Assembly (NCBI RefSeq): GCF_010993955.1
Contig: NZ_WIXL01000007.1
Location: 96,284 to 160,283, forward strand
Origin: Oceanobacillus halotolerans
GTDB lineage: Bacteria; Bacillota; Bacilli; Bacillales; Amphibacillaceae
Length of the DNA stretch: 64,000 nt
Direction: 5' to 3'
The notes below the pieces were generated by a model. The model made no database searches. It saw only the letters and a list, made by a program, of their open reading frames with translations, and was not told where the DNA came from. Position numbers and translations under genes: made by a program. Numbering within the stretch: position 1 is the first letter of the stretch; every line of letters starts with the position of its first letter. This document shows, piece after piece, positions 46,017 to 54,585 of this stretch.

Positions 46017-46556
46017 ATGGATGTGTTTGATGCTATTCAAGCAAGACGTGAAATAACTGCATATACTGAACAGGAGATTGAACGTGACGTATTAGAAAAA
46101 GTGGTAGATGCGGGCGTTTTTGCACCAACTGGAAATAATTTACCTTCAAAGAATATCATTGTTGTGCAAGATCGTAAAACCTTGGACCAGTTAGCAAAAA
46201 CAACCCCTTATATGAAATGGTTGGAACAAGCTCCTGCAGCTATTGTTGTTACTGGAAAGTCACACATAAGTAAGTATTGGCTGCAGGATGCTTCGATAGC
46301 TTGTGCCTTTATTTGGCTTGAGGCTGTCGAAGTGGGGTTAGGTTCAGCATTTGGAGCAGTATATAATGCGCATGATGAACGGGAGTCAGAGAAAAGAGAA
46401 TCCTATGTTAGAAATCTTTTGAACATACCTGAGGAAGATCACGTTGTTGCAGGATTAGGGTTAGGATATCCGAAAGAAGAGCCTAAACCTAAGAAGCATA
46501 CACCTCGGGACCAAGTTGTTTTTTATGAATCTGTATCTAATGAAAAAGGAGAGTAG
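46017..46556 (+). CDS. Nitroreductase-family flavoprotein
   Basis: A 179-residue FMN-dependent oxidoreductase. The start RMDVFDAIQARREITAYTEQEI and AGVFAPTGNNLPSKNIIVV form the FMN phosphate site; GLGLGYPKEEPKPKKH is the conserved C-terminal turn. Such enzymes reduce nitro compounds, quinones or flavins with NAD(P)H as homodimers. AAAGGGAG is placed for ATG 46017; the longer frame begins within it. Single gene, terminator overlapping its last codons. The physiological substrate is unknown. Confidence 0.9.
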   Translation: MDVFDAIQARREITAYTEQEIERDVLEKVVDAGVFAPTGNNLPSKNIIVVQDRKTLDQLAKTTPYMKWLEQAPAAIVVTGKSHISKYWLQDASIACAFIWLEAVEVGLGSAFGAVYNAHDERESEKRESYVRNLLNIPEEDHVVAGLGLGYPKEEPKPKKHTPRDQVVFYESVSNEKGE

Positions 46557-46580
46557 TGGTGACACTTCTCTCCTTTTTTT
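46543..46580 (+). terminator. Terminator of the nitroreductase gene
   Basis: AAAAAGGAGAG / CTCTCCTTTTTTT, overlapping the end of the coding region. R1 copy d begins at the very next base. Confidence 0.88.
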
Positions 46581-46691
46581 CACGTTAGGAAAGTATAACA
46601 TTTTAGCTAAGAAGAAGACTCGACGTTGCTAAAATTTTAATGTCCCAAGTATAAGAAAAACGAACACATTCGCTAAAGGACGAGCGAATGC
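46581..46691 (+). repeat. Dispersed repeat R1, copy d (truncated, joined to R4 fragment)
   Basis: R1 runs to the second hairpin (AGCGAATGC), then switches to CCTTAGTTGCACTTATACAG, the reverse complement of an internal R4 segment. It begins exactly at the end of the terminator T-tract. Confidence 0.75.
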
Positions 46692-46829
46692 CTTAGTTGC
46701 ACTTATACAGTAGGAAAATTTTTTATACTTTCCTATCTGCTAAAATAGACCTTTGGACAAACTAAAACAACGGGAATTAGACATAGGGATGTGGCGTGCT
46801 TAGTACTTCTAGGTCTTGTTCTTTTAGAC

Positions 46830-47324
46830 TTACATGTTTAGTGCTTTATTTGCCAGTTTTTGATCGCTTTTTAGTAACTCACCTAAATCATAGGATGGAT
46901 ATAGGCCTTTTTGATACATATAATTAAAAATTTGCTCATGACTCTTGATCGCGTTTTGTAAATGATTATTCAATGTTCGACGGAGTACTGGGGTCGCCGT
47001 TTCCGTTATGGCTATCGCATAATTACGGACTGCTGTTTTGCAAAAAGCCAATAAATCCCCAGCAAAAAAATCAGTACTAACTTGACGAAATTCCTCGTCT
47101 TGATCCTTTTCTCGTGGTGCAGTCGAATAGAACTGAAGGAGTTCTCCAATATGTTGTTCAAGTTGTTTAATAGAATTTTCATAAATGGTTCTGAGGTTAT
47201 TATCTTGTATATCTTTAATTGACTTTTTTAATTTCATTAATCCAATTGATTGAAATGCAACCAACTCATGTATTTCAAGTGTTTCGTGCCATGCTAAATG
47301 TTGTTTGTTATCCATTTGTTCCAT
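46830..47324 (-). CDS. Spore coat protein CotF-like
   Basis: A 164-residue helical protein of the coat F/ferritin-like group. HLAWHETLEIHELVAFQSIGL and the C-terminal VRNYAIAITETATPVLRRTL with IKSHEQIFNYMYQKGLYPSY are the family landmarks. Homologues (CotF, YraF/YraG of B. subtilis) are spore coat proteins, made in the mother cell. TTAGGAGGGA precedes ATG 47324. Single gene near sspL and csgA but on the opposite strand. Confidence 0.8.
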   Translation of the reverse strand: MEQMDNKQHLAWHETLEIHELVAFQSIGLMKLKKSIKDIQDNNLRTIYENSIKQLEQHIGELLQFYSTAPREKDQDEEFRQVSTDFFAGDLLAFCKTAVRNYAIAITETATPVLRRTLNNHLQNAIKSHEQIFNYMYQKGLYPSYDLGELLKSDQKLANKALNM

Positions 47325-47475
47325 ACGTATCCCTCCTAAAATTAGTCAATTATACTATATTCATTTGGTTCAAGTACGAAACAAGTACAAAACAAATTAG
47401 GCAGTTGTCAGTGGTGAAGTTGAGAAAGCAATCCTTTTTGGAATAGGCTGTTTTCTAAAAGATTGTTGCTTTCTA

Positions 47476-47962
47476 GTATGAAACGTCATGCATATAAGAT
47501 GGATTATGCGCAATAGTTTTATCTATGAATACCGCTACGGAAATAAATTTCGCTTTCACCATGGGCATAAGTGCGACATCTGTTCAAACTTTACGTTTCA
47601 CAGTGTCTACTTAACCGCAAGCACGGCCTCAGCCTCCTCGGAAGAAAACCACTTCCTGCTCAGGTCTAGATGCGTGCTGTTCCTGCAGGAGTCGACAGTC
47701 CTACACTCCAATCAACTAGTATATTAGCAATAGCAATGATTAGAAAGAGGACAGCACACATCAGCGAAGGAAAAACACGAAGACTCCTGCGGGAAGTAGG
47801 AGATAGGTGAGACCCCACAGGGCGCTAGCCCGAGGAGGCTCACCACTCCCCCGCGGAAAGCGTAGTGTTTTTCCGTAGCGAAGCAATGTGCATATCCTAA
47901 CTATTGCACATAATATGGATTATGCGACGTAGAATACAACAAAGTATACGAAAAGAACCTTG
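47476..47962 (+). repeat. Foldback repeat R3, copy C
   Basis: Almost identical over about 485 bp to copy A (21374-21863), including GGTCTAGATGCGTGCTGTTC and GGGCGCTAGCCCGAGG. The high identity suggests recent copying or gene conversion. Confidence 0.75.
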
Positions 47963-48007
47963 GATAAAGTCATGACTTAGAGAAATAATAGGGATGGAGG
48001 TGTTTTG

Positions 48008-48142
48008 ATGAGTAAAAAAAATAATCGAAATAGACAAGAACATTCTAGTGTTAATCCACAAGGGTTATCTGAAGATCGAGCAAACCAACGTCCAAAGTCT
48101 CAATTAGAACAACGTGCCAAAAAGAAAAATACCAAAATTTAA
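48008..48142 (+). CDS. sspL: Small acid-soluble spore protein L
   Basis: A 44-residue, basic, hydrophilic protein. The C-terminal half (PKSQLEQRAKKKNTKI) and VNPQG match B. subtilis SspL (PKTELEERAKKSNTKR; VTPQG) from memory. Minor SASP of the spore core, expected under sigma-G in the forespore. GGAGGTG is six bases before ATG 48008. It lies 24 bp before csgA, another forespore gene, and may share its transcript. Confidence 0.85.
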   Translation: MSKKNNRNRQEHSSVNPQGLSEDRANQRPKSQLEQRAKKKNTKI

Positions 48143-48166
48143 ACGTGAAATTTTCTTTGATAGAGG

Positions 48167-48424
48167 GTGAATATCATCGATAATACGTTAAACTACTTAC
48201 GGGAATCGTTATCTAATTATATGGAACATGACTTATGTCAAGAAATAGTGGAAAAAATCGAAAATCATGACTATGAAAGTGAAGAAGAGTTTGTCACAGC
48301 GTTGGATGACAAGGAAATGGAATATTTGGATAGTATGTTAGAACGAGAATTGAGATATGCAAAAAATGTAGAAAATGATATTCGTGTAAAAGAGCTAACC
48401 GAGGTATATGAACTCCTGTTTTAA
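48167..48424 (+). CDS. csgA: Sigma-G-dependent sporulation protein CsgA
   Basis: An 82-85-residue acidic protein. TLNYLRESLSNYMEHDLCQE and the ending VKELTEVYELLF match B. subtilis CsgA (82 residues, sigma-G regulon) from memory. GTG 48167 is the only conventional start, but it lies inside the best ribosome site (GAGGGTGA, 48163-48170). The ATC at 48176 is spaced correctly and lines up with the Met of the homologue. Follows sspL. Function in the spore is unknown. Confidence 0.8.
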   Translation: MNIIDNTLNYLRESLSNYMEHDLCQEIVEKIENHDYESEEEFVTALDDKEMEYLDSMLERELRYAKNVENDIRVKELTEVYELLF

Positions 48425-48443
48425 CAGTAGGTTAAAATTACCA

Positions 48444-48472
48444 TTGAAATCTAATGGGAAAAGATATAGTAT
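48444..48472 (+). promoter_or_regulatory. Sigma-A promoter of the candidate RNA
   Basis: -35 TTGAAA (48444-48449), 17-bp spacer, -10 TAGTAT (48467-48472), pointing into a structured non-coding stretch that ends at a terminator. Confidence 0.6.
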
Positions 48473-48478
48473 ATAAGT

Positions 48479-48706
48479 ACAAGCTACGATGTTCGTATTT
48501 AATTAAGTTTTAACCTCTAATTGGATAATAGGGAGTTTTACATTGGAACTCTAATGTCGTGCCGTCTGTGAGCGGAAGACAGGAAAGTTTCTGCAAACAC
48601 CCACTTTGTGAAGTGGTGGTTTAAAACTTTTTATTAACAAATACGGCAATTGTGGCTACTTACTTAGATAATGAAACCAGTTTCTCTAAAGAGAGGCTGG
48701 TTTTTT
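48479..48706 (+). ncRNA. Candidate structured RNA, about 228 nt, unassigned
   Basis: A promoter lies at its 5' side and a terminator hairpin (AAACCAG...CTGGTTTTTT) at 48674-48706; no open frame fits. The ends pair: AGCTAC (48482-48487) with GTGGCT (48652-48657), CGTATTT (48494-48500) with AAATACG (48639-48645), AAGTTTTAACC (48505-48515) with GGTTTAAAACTT (48618-48629). Inside are hairpins ACATT...AATGT and CACTT-TGTG-AAGTG. The rod-like shape is reminiscent of 6S RNA, but I cannot match it to a known family. It could be independent or a leader of the MFS gene 217 bp downstream. Confidence 0.55.
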
Positions 48707-48922
48707 AAATTGTTTAAACTACATATACCTTGGAAAAAAAGGCTTGCCCAAAAAATTTCAAATATTGCTTTTCAGGTGAATCTTCCATATAATTTCAGTA
48801 CACTGTATTTCTTTAGCAGGCCAGAAAGTATAGATCGACCTATTTGACTATTGGCTATAGACCGTCACGTCAATCACAACGCCAGTACTAGCACGTGCTA
48901 TGCGTCGAAGGGAGTGTGGATT

Positions 48923-50384
48923 GTGAGTAATTCTGAAAATATAAATCAGATGAATAAGCTTCCGGTTGTTGCTGTGCTATTAGCTGGAGCGTTTTTAGCA
49001 ATCTTAAACCAAACGTTGTTAGCTACTGCTATTCCACCAATTATGGAAGATTTACATCTTACGGAGAATACGGCACAATGGTTAACAACAATTTTTATGC
49101 TCGTTAATGGTATTATGATTCCAATAACAGCTTTTTTAATTGAAACTTTTACGACAAGAAGATTATTTTTAACTGCAATGAGCATTTTTGCAGTTGGAAC
49201 ACTTATTTGTGCAATTTCCCCTAATTTTTCATTGTTAATGACGGGGAGGGTCGTTCAAGCTGCTGGTGCTGGAATTATGCTTCCTTTAATGATGACGATC
49301 TTTTTATTAATTTTTCCAGTGGAACGTAGAGGTACTGCAATGGGAACGGTAGGGTTAATTATATCGTTTGCACCAGCTATAGGCCCAACTCTTTCTGGGT
49401 GGATTGTAGAGCAATACCCATGGAGAGCTCTTTTTTATATCATTTTGCCTTTGGCGATTATTGATATCATCATTTCCTACTTTGTGTTGAAAAATGTAAC
49501 AGAGCGAACATTCCCAAAAGGTGGATATTCCTTCTATCATTTTATCTACCATCGGTTTTGGTGGGTTATTATTTGGCTTTAGTAGTGCTGGTGATTATGG
49601 ATGGTCTAGTCCATATGTTATTGTCCCACTTGTGATTGGACCCATATCCTTAGTTTCGTTTATTCTAAGACAATTTCAGTTAGCGCAGCCTATCTTAGAA
49701 TTTCGGGTATTTCAAAATAAAATATTCACGATTACGACCGTTATTGGGATGATTGTGTTCATGGGATTAATTAGTTCAGAAACGATTTTACCAATTTATA
49801 TGCAAAAAATGGCAGGATTCTCTGCATTTGAAACAGGTATTATGATCATGCCAGGGGCTCTAATAATGGGAATGATGTCTCCGTTAACTGGTCGGATATT
49901 TGATAAGATAGGAGCTCGTTATTTAGCGATTATTGGTCTAAGCATCATGACGATAACAACGTTTATGTTTACTAATCTAACAGCTAATACGTCTTTAACT
50001 TATTTAACGATTGTATTTACGATACGAATGTTAGGGATGTCGATGGTCATGATGCCTGTAACTACAGCTGGGTTGAATCAGTTACCAAAACGTCTTATCC
50101 CACATGGTACAGCGATGAACAATACGATGCGCCAGGTAGCAGCTTCCATTGGAACAGCTATTTTAATCACCGTAATGACGGCAACCCAACTGGATACTGG
50201 TGCAAGCACAAATCCGAATGATATGATTCGCGGCGTTAACATTGCTTTTTATGTAGCAACTTTTTTAACGGCGGTTGCACTCGTATTATCTTTTTATATT
50301 AAGCGTTCAACGCCAGCTGAAGATCGTGCTAGGGTAGCCAAAACAGAATTAGAATTAGAAAAAAGAAAAAATCGTTATGCCTAA
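48923..50384 (+). pseudogene. DHA2-family MFS exporter, copy 3, frameshifted
   Basis: The third paralogue. The first part starts at GTG 48923 behind AAGGGAG and runs in frame through FAPAIGPTLSGWIVEQ to ERTFPKG. At 49519-49521 (CCAAAAGGTGG) one extra G breaks the frame. Removing it restores TFPKVDIPSIILSTIGFGG and a full 487-residue protein to 50384. All later blocks, including MVMMPVTTAGLNQL, are intact, so the lesion is recent or a sequencing error. A 12-bp palindrome TAGCACGTGCTA (48889-48900) lies just before the ribosome site. The terminator overlaps the stop. Confidence 0.85.
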
Positions 50385-50406
50385 AGAGGCTTAACGATTT
50401 TTTTTG
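50366..50406 (+). terminator. Terminator of MFS copy 3
   Basis: AAAAAATCGTTA / TAACGATTTTTTTT, overlapping the last codons. The first bases of an R1 element follow. Confidence 0.85.
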
Positions 50407-50675
50407 CACGTTAGGGAGTAAGTATAAAAAGTTGGCCTCATTACTGTCTTATATAGGAAAGGCCATGTCCAGCTCCAGCGCCTACCCCCTCGAGGTCATA
50501 AGTCAATCCACATTACGAGCAAAAAACGCCACGTCGAGGCTTGGTTTATACTTGGCAGATAGGAAACAAAACGTTCTTACTGCATAAGTGCAACTAAGGC
50601 TTTTGCCATAAGAACTCGGCGAAAAGCCTAGTTTTCTAATCGGGGGTGATCAAGGCGCTTGCGCTTTTGTTCTTG
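50407..50675 (+). repeat. R1 head joined to dispersed repeat R4, copy 2
   Basis: CACGTTAGG (50407-50415), the R1 left end, follows the terminator T-tract directly and passes into R4 (50422-50675), which matches 27172-27417 along its length. Confidence 0.7.
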
Positions 50676-50704
50676 ATTTTAAGCATTAAATGATATGATC
50701 GGTT

Positions 50705-51245
50705 TGTAAATAAGTGGTAAGAGAGGAAGAATGTTAATCGAAAGTGCTTGTCAGTACACAAATTATCATGATGAGATGTGAAAGTGAATCGAGAATGTTT
50801 GTCGATACAAAAATCAGAAAGAAAAGATGTAAAAGAGGTTGTTCAAAAAGTCCGGTGAAAATGACACATCGAATTTCTTCGTTAGCTTGCTTTTCCGTTA
50901 CTCATGTATTAAACGAACTAAGGAACTTCTACTAAAACCGTCCACGTCCTGTGACCAACGTAGAAGTCACCACATCCTGTGGAAGTCCGTTACTCAAAGC
51001 TACGCTGCCTCGAACTTCCGACGTACAGGACGTACTAGTGTCGGCGTTGTAACAGGACGGCTGAGACCTTAGCCGACTCGGTCCTTTTAATCCTCCTTTT
51101 TGAACACGCACTAAAAGTGAACTGAGCACGCATGTCAGATCAAAAGTCAAAAAGAGGGGATACTAAAAGTAAATCGGGCGTGCCTTTCAATGTCAAGATT
51201 AGCCTGTAAGTCTTCAAAAGGGAGTCGAGATCCCCTCTTATTTGA
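50705..51245 (+). repeat. Degenerate tandem repeat R5, second locus
   Basis: Units beginning GTTAATCGA, GTGAATCGAG, GTGAACTGAG and GTAAATCGGG, each with a TGTCnATnCA-like core about 20 bases in, ending AAAAG. Two units lie left and two right of the nested 50837-51106 element. Confidence 0.55.
50837..51106 (+). repeat. Foldback element nested in R5
   Basis: About 270 bp with perfect 10-bp ends GTTCAAAAAG (50841-50850) / CTTTTTGAAC (51096-51105). The interior includes CACATCCTGTGG, and ACTAGTGTCGGCGTTG shared with R3 copy B. No coding capacity. Confidence 0.6.
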
Positions 51246-51359
51246 TGCTTTTTATCTCTAAATTTTTTCAAGTAGCAAGTTTTCTCATGTAAAAGCAGGA
51301 TACATTTTCTAGTGTCACGAAATGGTTAGGAGCAATAATTTTACAATCTGGAGGGAAAT

Positions 51360-52328
51360 ATGAAGCACATTATGAAAATAGCACATAGTATTATTCACCC
51401 TAGTTCTATCCAAGAGGTGTTTGTCGAATATGACTTAGCACCAATTGAGGATTGTAAGCTGTTGTCGCGGCACACACATGATACATATAAAATTACAACA
51501 AAAGAAGATTGTTATATTTTTAGAATATATCGACAAGATTACCGAGATGAAGCTTCTATCCTATTTGAATTGGAAGCCATTCTCCATTTACAACAAGCGG
51601 GACTACCTGTTTCCTATCCCATTCCTAAAAAAGACGGATCCTATATATGTGAAATCCAAGTACCTGAAGGAGTTCGTTATGGTGTTTTATTTTCGTTTGC
51701 AGAAGGAATACGCCCACCAGTTAATGAAGAAAATGCCTGGTTGATCGGGGATACGCTTGGTTATTTACATAACGCATCACAGACATTTGAATCCAATTAT
51801 CAACGTGCATTTCAAATTGATACAGACTATTTGTTGGATCAACCATGTGCATCATTAGCCCCTGTGATCGAACGATATTTAGGGGAAAGTGCAGTACAGG
51901 TAATGAATGAAAGGGTTGATGAGTTGAAAACCACCTTAGATGGAAAAAGTCTCGAGGTAGGATTTTGCCATGGTAATTTTTATCCGCATCATATGCATAA
52001 GCATGAGAATAAGTTGGAGGTATTTGGATTTAATCATTGTGCTATTGGCTATCGCCTTTACGATGTGGCTGTAGCGTGGTGGAATTTGCATGCTAATTAT
52101 CAAGCAGACGAAAAGCCAAGTTATGAAGCCTTTCTTAATGGATATCTTGCACAACGACCTTTATCTGATGATGCTCTTAAAACAATTCCACTACTCATTA
52201 CAACTAGAAGAGTATGGCTATTAGGTACAATGGTTGAAGAAGAAATGATTCGGGGTACCAATTGGATGAGTAAGAATGTGTTTGAATTATTTTTATTACA
52301 TTTAAAAGGAGATCGAATAAGAGATTAA
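51360..52328 (+). CDS. Aminoglycoside-phosphotransferase-fold protein, probably catalytically inactive
   Basis: A 322-residue protein with the APH/choline-kinase layout: an N-lobe with YKITTKEDCYIFRIYR (nucleotide strands), a LLFSFAEGIRPP-like hinge (GVLFSFAEG), and a C-lobe. The Brenner motif HGDxxxxN reads HGNFYPHH (204-211), so the catalytic Asp is Asn-206 and the metal-binding Asn is His-211. The IDFD metal motif reads FGFN (222-225). All key acidic residues are therefore lost while the fold landmarks (YRLYDVAVAWWNLHANY) remain. GGAGGG precedes ATG 51360. Single gene. It may bind a ligand or partner instead of phosphorylating. Confidence 0.75.
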   Translation: MKHIMKIAHSIIHPSSIQEVFVEYDLAPIEDCKLLSRHTHDTYKITTKEDCYIFRIYRQDYRDEASILFELEAILHLQQAGLPVSYPIPKKDGSYICEIQVPEGVRYGVLFSFAEGIRPPVNEENAWLIGDTLGYLHNASQTFESNYQRAFQIDTDYLLDQPCASLAPVIERYLGESAVQVMNERVDELKTTLDGKSLEVGFCHGNFYPHHMHKHENKLEVFGFNHCAIGYRLYDVAVAWWNLHANYQADEKPSYEAFLNGYLAQRPLSDDALKTIPLLITTRRVWLLGTMVEEEMIRGTNWMSKNVFELFLLHLKGDRIRD

Positions 52329-52331
52329 TAA

Positions 52332-52490
52332 GATAAAGTGAAACTTCAATCAGTGGGGGGTTCCTTTCCTCCCCCACTGATTGTTAGTTGAACGAATCGG
52401 ACATTTACGGGCAGTTTGATCCCCCACTTATCTTTCTTGGATCTCCTAAGAAATCTTGAAGTGGGGGTCTTACTGCCCGTTACATGCGGG
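52332..52490 (-). mobile_element. Palindrome-rich mini-element R2, copy B
   Basis: 159 bp, the reverse complement of copy A with few changes; both long hairpins are intact. It starts 4 bp after the kinase-like gene's stop. Flank on its left-end side reads TTTAT. Confidence 0.65.
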
Positions 52491-52525
52491 ATAAAACTGT
52501 CTAGCAATAAGTGGGAGTTGTTAGC

Positions 52526-53182
52526 ATGATTGAACAAAAAAAGACGTTATATGGAGCGATTCTTATATTAGTTGTAGCGGTGGGCTTAAATATTCCATTT
52601 CCTCATCATGAGCCATTGGGTGAAACAGTAGCATGGATATTAGGGGTACCTGTGCGGACAACAAATGGATTCTATGTTATCGGGTTATTTTCACTTTTAC
52701 TCGTTATTATTGGATTGTATTTTCTCATGATGGCGTTAAAAAAATATCATGTACGAATGGTGGTATTAACACTTGTTTTAGTTAGCATCATGCCCCAATC
52801 GTTAGCGGATTTATATCAAAAAACATTCGCTTCGGATATTTATGCTATTGGATATGAACGTGAATCTAGTCATTGTGTGTTTGATAAGGTTGCTGCCACA
52901 ACTCTTCATGGGGAATGCTTTCTCTCTTTTGAAAATCATAGTCAAGAAGAGGTTACATTCTTGTTGGAGTTTCGTGATCCATATCCGAGTAGTGTGAAGA
53001 TGGAAACATTAATGAACGAACATGCACCATATGAGGTGTCCGTTAAAGGAAATGAACAGAAAAATGTAAGATTGGAAACCAATTTGGATGTCTCTGAACT
53101 AGAAAATGTGATAGAGAATGGAACAACAAATGGCGTGCACATTCGCATTTATTCTGATCAAAATAGAATACGAGAGTTATAG
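52526..53182 (+). CDS. Membrane protein of unknown function
   Basis: A 218-residue protein with three hydrophobic segments in the first 100 residues (TLYGAILILVVAVGLNI; FYVIGLFSLLLVIIGLYFL; MVVLTLVLVSIMP). A hydrophilic domain of about 115 residues follows, probably outside, with two cysteines (SSHCVFDK and LHGECFLSF) that could form a disulfide. ATG 52526 follows GGGAG by ten bases, just downstream of mini-element R2. It lies 7 bp before a lipoprotein gene, likely one transcript. Not recognised. Confidence 0.6.
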   Translation: MIEQKKTLYGAILILVVAVGLNIPFPHHEPLGETVAWILGVPVRTTNGFYVIGLFSLLLVIIGLYFLMMALKKYHVRMVVLTLVLVSIMPQSLADLYQKTFASDIYAIGYERESSHCVFDKVAATTLHGECFLSFENHSQEEVTFLLEFRDPYPSSVKMETLMNEHAPYEVSVKGNEQKNVRLETNLDVSELENVIENGTTNGVHIRIYSDQNRIREL

Positions 53183-53189
53183 AAAGGAA

Positions 53190-53603
53190 ATGAATAAATT
53201 GAGGTTACCAAAAACGATAGTGATTCTGTTGATGCTAGTACTTATTGTTGGATGCATGTCACCATTTGGCTTTGAAGAGGAGGATGTAACAGAAATTAGA
53301 GTCTCAGAGTTTGAAGATTTCGGTCAGATTAATGGATCAGACGAAGAGGTCTATACCAGTGAGGATGAAATCAACCTATTTGTTACTGCTCTAAATACTG
53401 CGCATAAAGAAGATGGTTCAGTAGATATTGCTCGCGGTGATTTTGATATACGGATCATACTGGATGATGGAACAGAAGACGGCTTCCACTTATGGTTGGC
53501 TGATGAGTTGGAGTCAGGGATCATCATGCATGTTGATGACACCCACACCATTTATACGTTAACAGACGAAGCAACAGAGCAGTTAAAAGATCTCTTATTA
53601 TAA
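53190..53603 (+). CDS. Lipoprotein of unknown function
   Basis: A 137-residue protein with a type II signal (IVILLMLVLIVGC) and an acidic mature part. EDEINLFVTALNTAHKEDG, IRIILDDGTEDGFHLWL and TDEATEQLKDLL suggest a small beta-rich domain like those of other Bacillus lipoproteins that follow membrane proteins. ATG 53190 is very close to AGAAAGG; TTG 53199 is the alternative. The TAA stop overlaps the first bases of a shortened R2 element. Confidence 0.65.
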   Translation: MNKLRLPKTIVILLMLVLIVGCMSPFGFEEEDVTEIRVSEFEDFGQINGSDEEVYTSEDEINLFVTALNTAHKEDGSVDIARGDFDIRIILDDGTEDGFHLWLADELESGIIMHVDDTHTIYTLTDEATEQLKDLLL

Positions 53604-53692
53604 AGTGACTTCAATCAGTGGGTGCGCCACTTATCTTTCTTGTTTCTCCTTGAAATCTTGAATGGAGGTCTTAATACCCGTTACATGCGGGA
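53601..53692 (-). mobile_element. Mini-element R2, copy D, internally deleted
   Basis: 92 bp, keeping both ends (ATAAAGTGACTTCAATCAG and CGTTACATGCGGG) but lacking about 65 bp in the middle. Its ATAAAG end overlaps the lipoprotein's stop codon. Confidence 0.6.
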
Positions 53693-53723
53693 CAAAATTG
53701 AAGTAGAAAAGGGAGGGAAATAG

Positions 53724-53948
53724 ATGTATTTAGCATTATCGATTGTATTGTGCACGCTATTGGGCTTTATCTTATTTATGTCAGGACCACTTGTTGGAGG
53801 TTTCTTGGCTTTCGGAATTGTTTTAGGGTGTATTGTTAGAGGATTATATTTGCTTCAACAGATTTATAATAATTTACCTACTCAGTCTGATAAGGTAGAA
53901 CAGGCCTATGAAGCATATATAGAAAAAAAGCATGATGGACAAACATAA
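53724..53948 (+). CDS. Small membrane protein, unknown
   Basis: A 74-residue protein with two adjoining hydrophobic stretches (LALSIVLCTLLGFILFMS and GFLAFGIVLGCIVRGLYLL) and a charged C-terminal tail (KVEQAYEAYIEKKHDG). Strong GGGAGGGAAA before ATG 53724. No recognised family. It starts a run of closely spaced rightward small genes. Confidence 0.55.
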   Translation: MYLALSIVLCTLLGFILFMSGPLVGGFLAFGIVLGCIVRGLYLLQQIYNNLPTQSDKVEQAYEAYIEKKHDGQT

Positions 53949-54029
53949 ATGTGGTGTATGGAAGGATATCTCTCTTCGACTGTGAATACCATCTAAGTAA
54001 AATACATTCACGAAAAGGGAGGATTTTTA

Positions 54030-54506
54030 TTGGATCCAACGATTGTGTCAAAAGATGCCTTTCAGGTGATCGGTTACCACTTTGTTGCCAATACCAATGA
54101 AATACGTAGAAACAATATTGAAAAGGAAACATTAGAAAGGTTACAAGCAAACCAAGCTAACATCCCAAATCGAGTCGGGGATACCATTTACATTATTCGA
54201 ATTTATCCAATGAAGGAAGACTTTGATTTCTTGCAGGATAAGTTTACACAAATAATAGGGTATGAAGTAGAGAATGTAGAAGAATTACCAGATGGTGCGA
54301 TCAGTCATACCATGCCTAGTGGTAATTACGCAAGCTATACTCATAAAGGGACAGAACGGAATGTAATAAACCAACTAGGATATATTTATGGAGAGTGGTT
54401 GAAGGAAAATAGATTGATTCCGTTAGGCTATGATATGGAATGCTGGGAGCCGGAAGATGTCCTTTCAGGTGAGGCGGAGATGTATATTGCAACAATAATG
54501 CTCTAA
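54030..54506 (+). CDS. GyrI-like/AraC effector-binding domain protein
   Basis: A 158-residue stand-alone effector-binding domain. IGYHFVANTNEI opens the first repeat, and LPDGAISHTMPSGNYASYTHKG plus YGEWLKENRLIPLGYDMECWEP form the second half of the GyrI fold. Such proteins bind small hydrophobic or cationic molecules; some protect gyrase or hydrolyse cyclopropanoids. No HTH is attached. TTG 54030 follows GGGAGG by eight bases. Confidence 0.75.
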   Translation: MDPTIVSKDAFQVIGYHFVANTNEIRRNNIEKETLERLQANQANIPNRVGDTIYIIRIYPMKEDFDFLQDKFTQIIGYEVENVEELPDGAISHTMPSGNYASYTHKGTERNVINQLGYIYGEWLKENRLIPLGYDMECWEPEDVLSGEAEMYIATIML

Positions 54507-54585
54507 CTTCCATCTGCAGGGTTTGCGCTCTTGTTCGGAATTTTGGTACGATTAAGCATAAGATCATTGAAAAATGGAGGTAATC

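Noticed and set aside
48479..48706. Assignment of the candidate RNA to a known riboswitch (ykkC, ZTP, T-box, SAM, FMN)
   Set aside because: None of the signature motifs of these classes that I know is present.
49505..49530. Programmed frameshift in MFS copy 3
   Set aside because: A +1 shift at AAA-GGT has no rare codon, stop codon or stimulatory structure, and the two paralogues read straight through.
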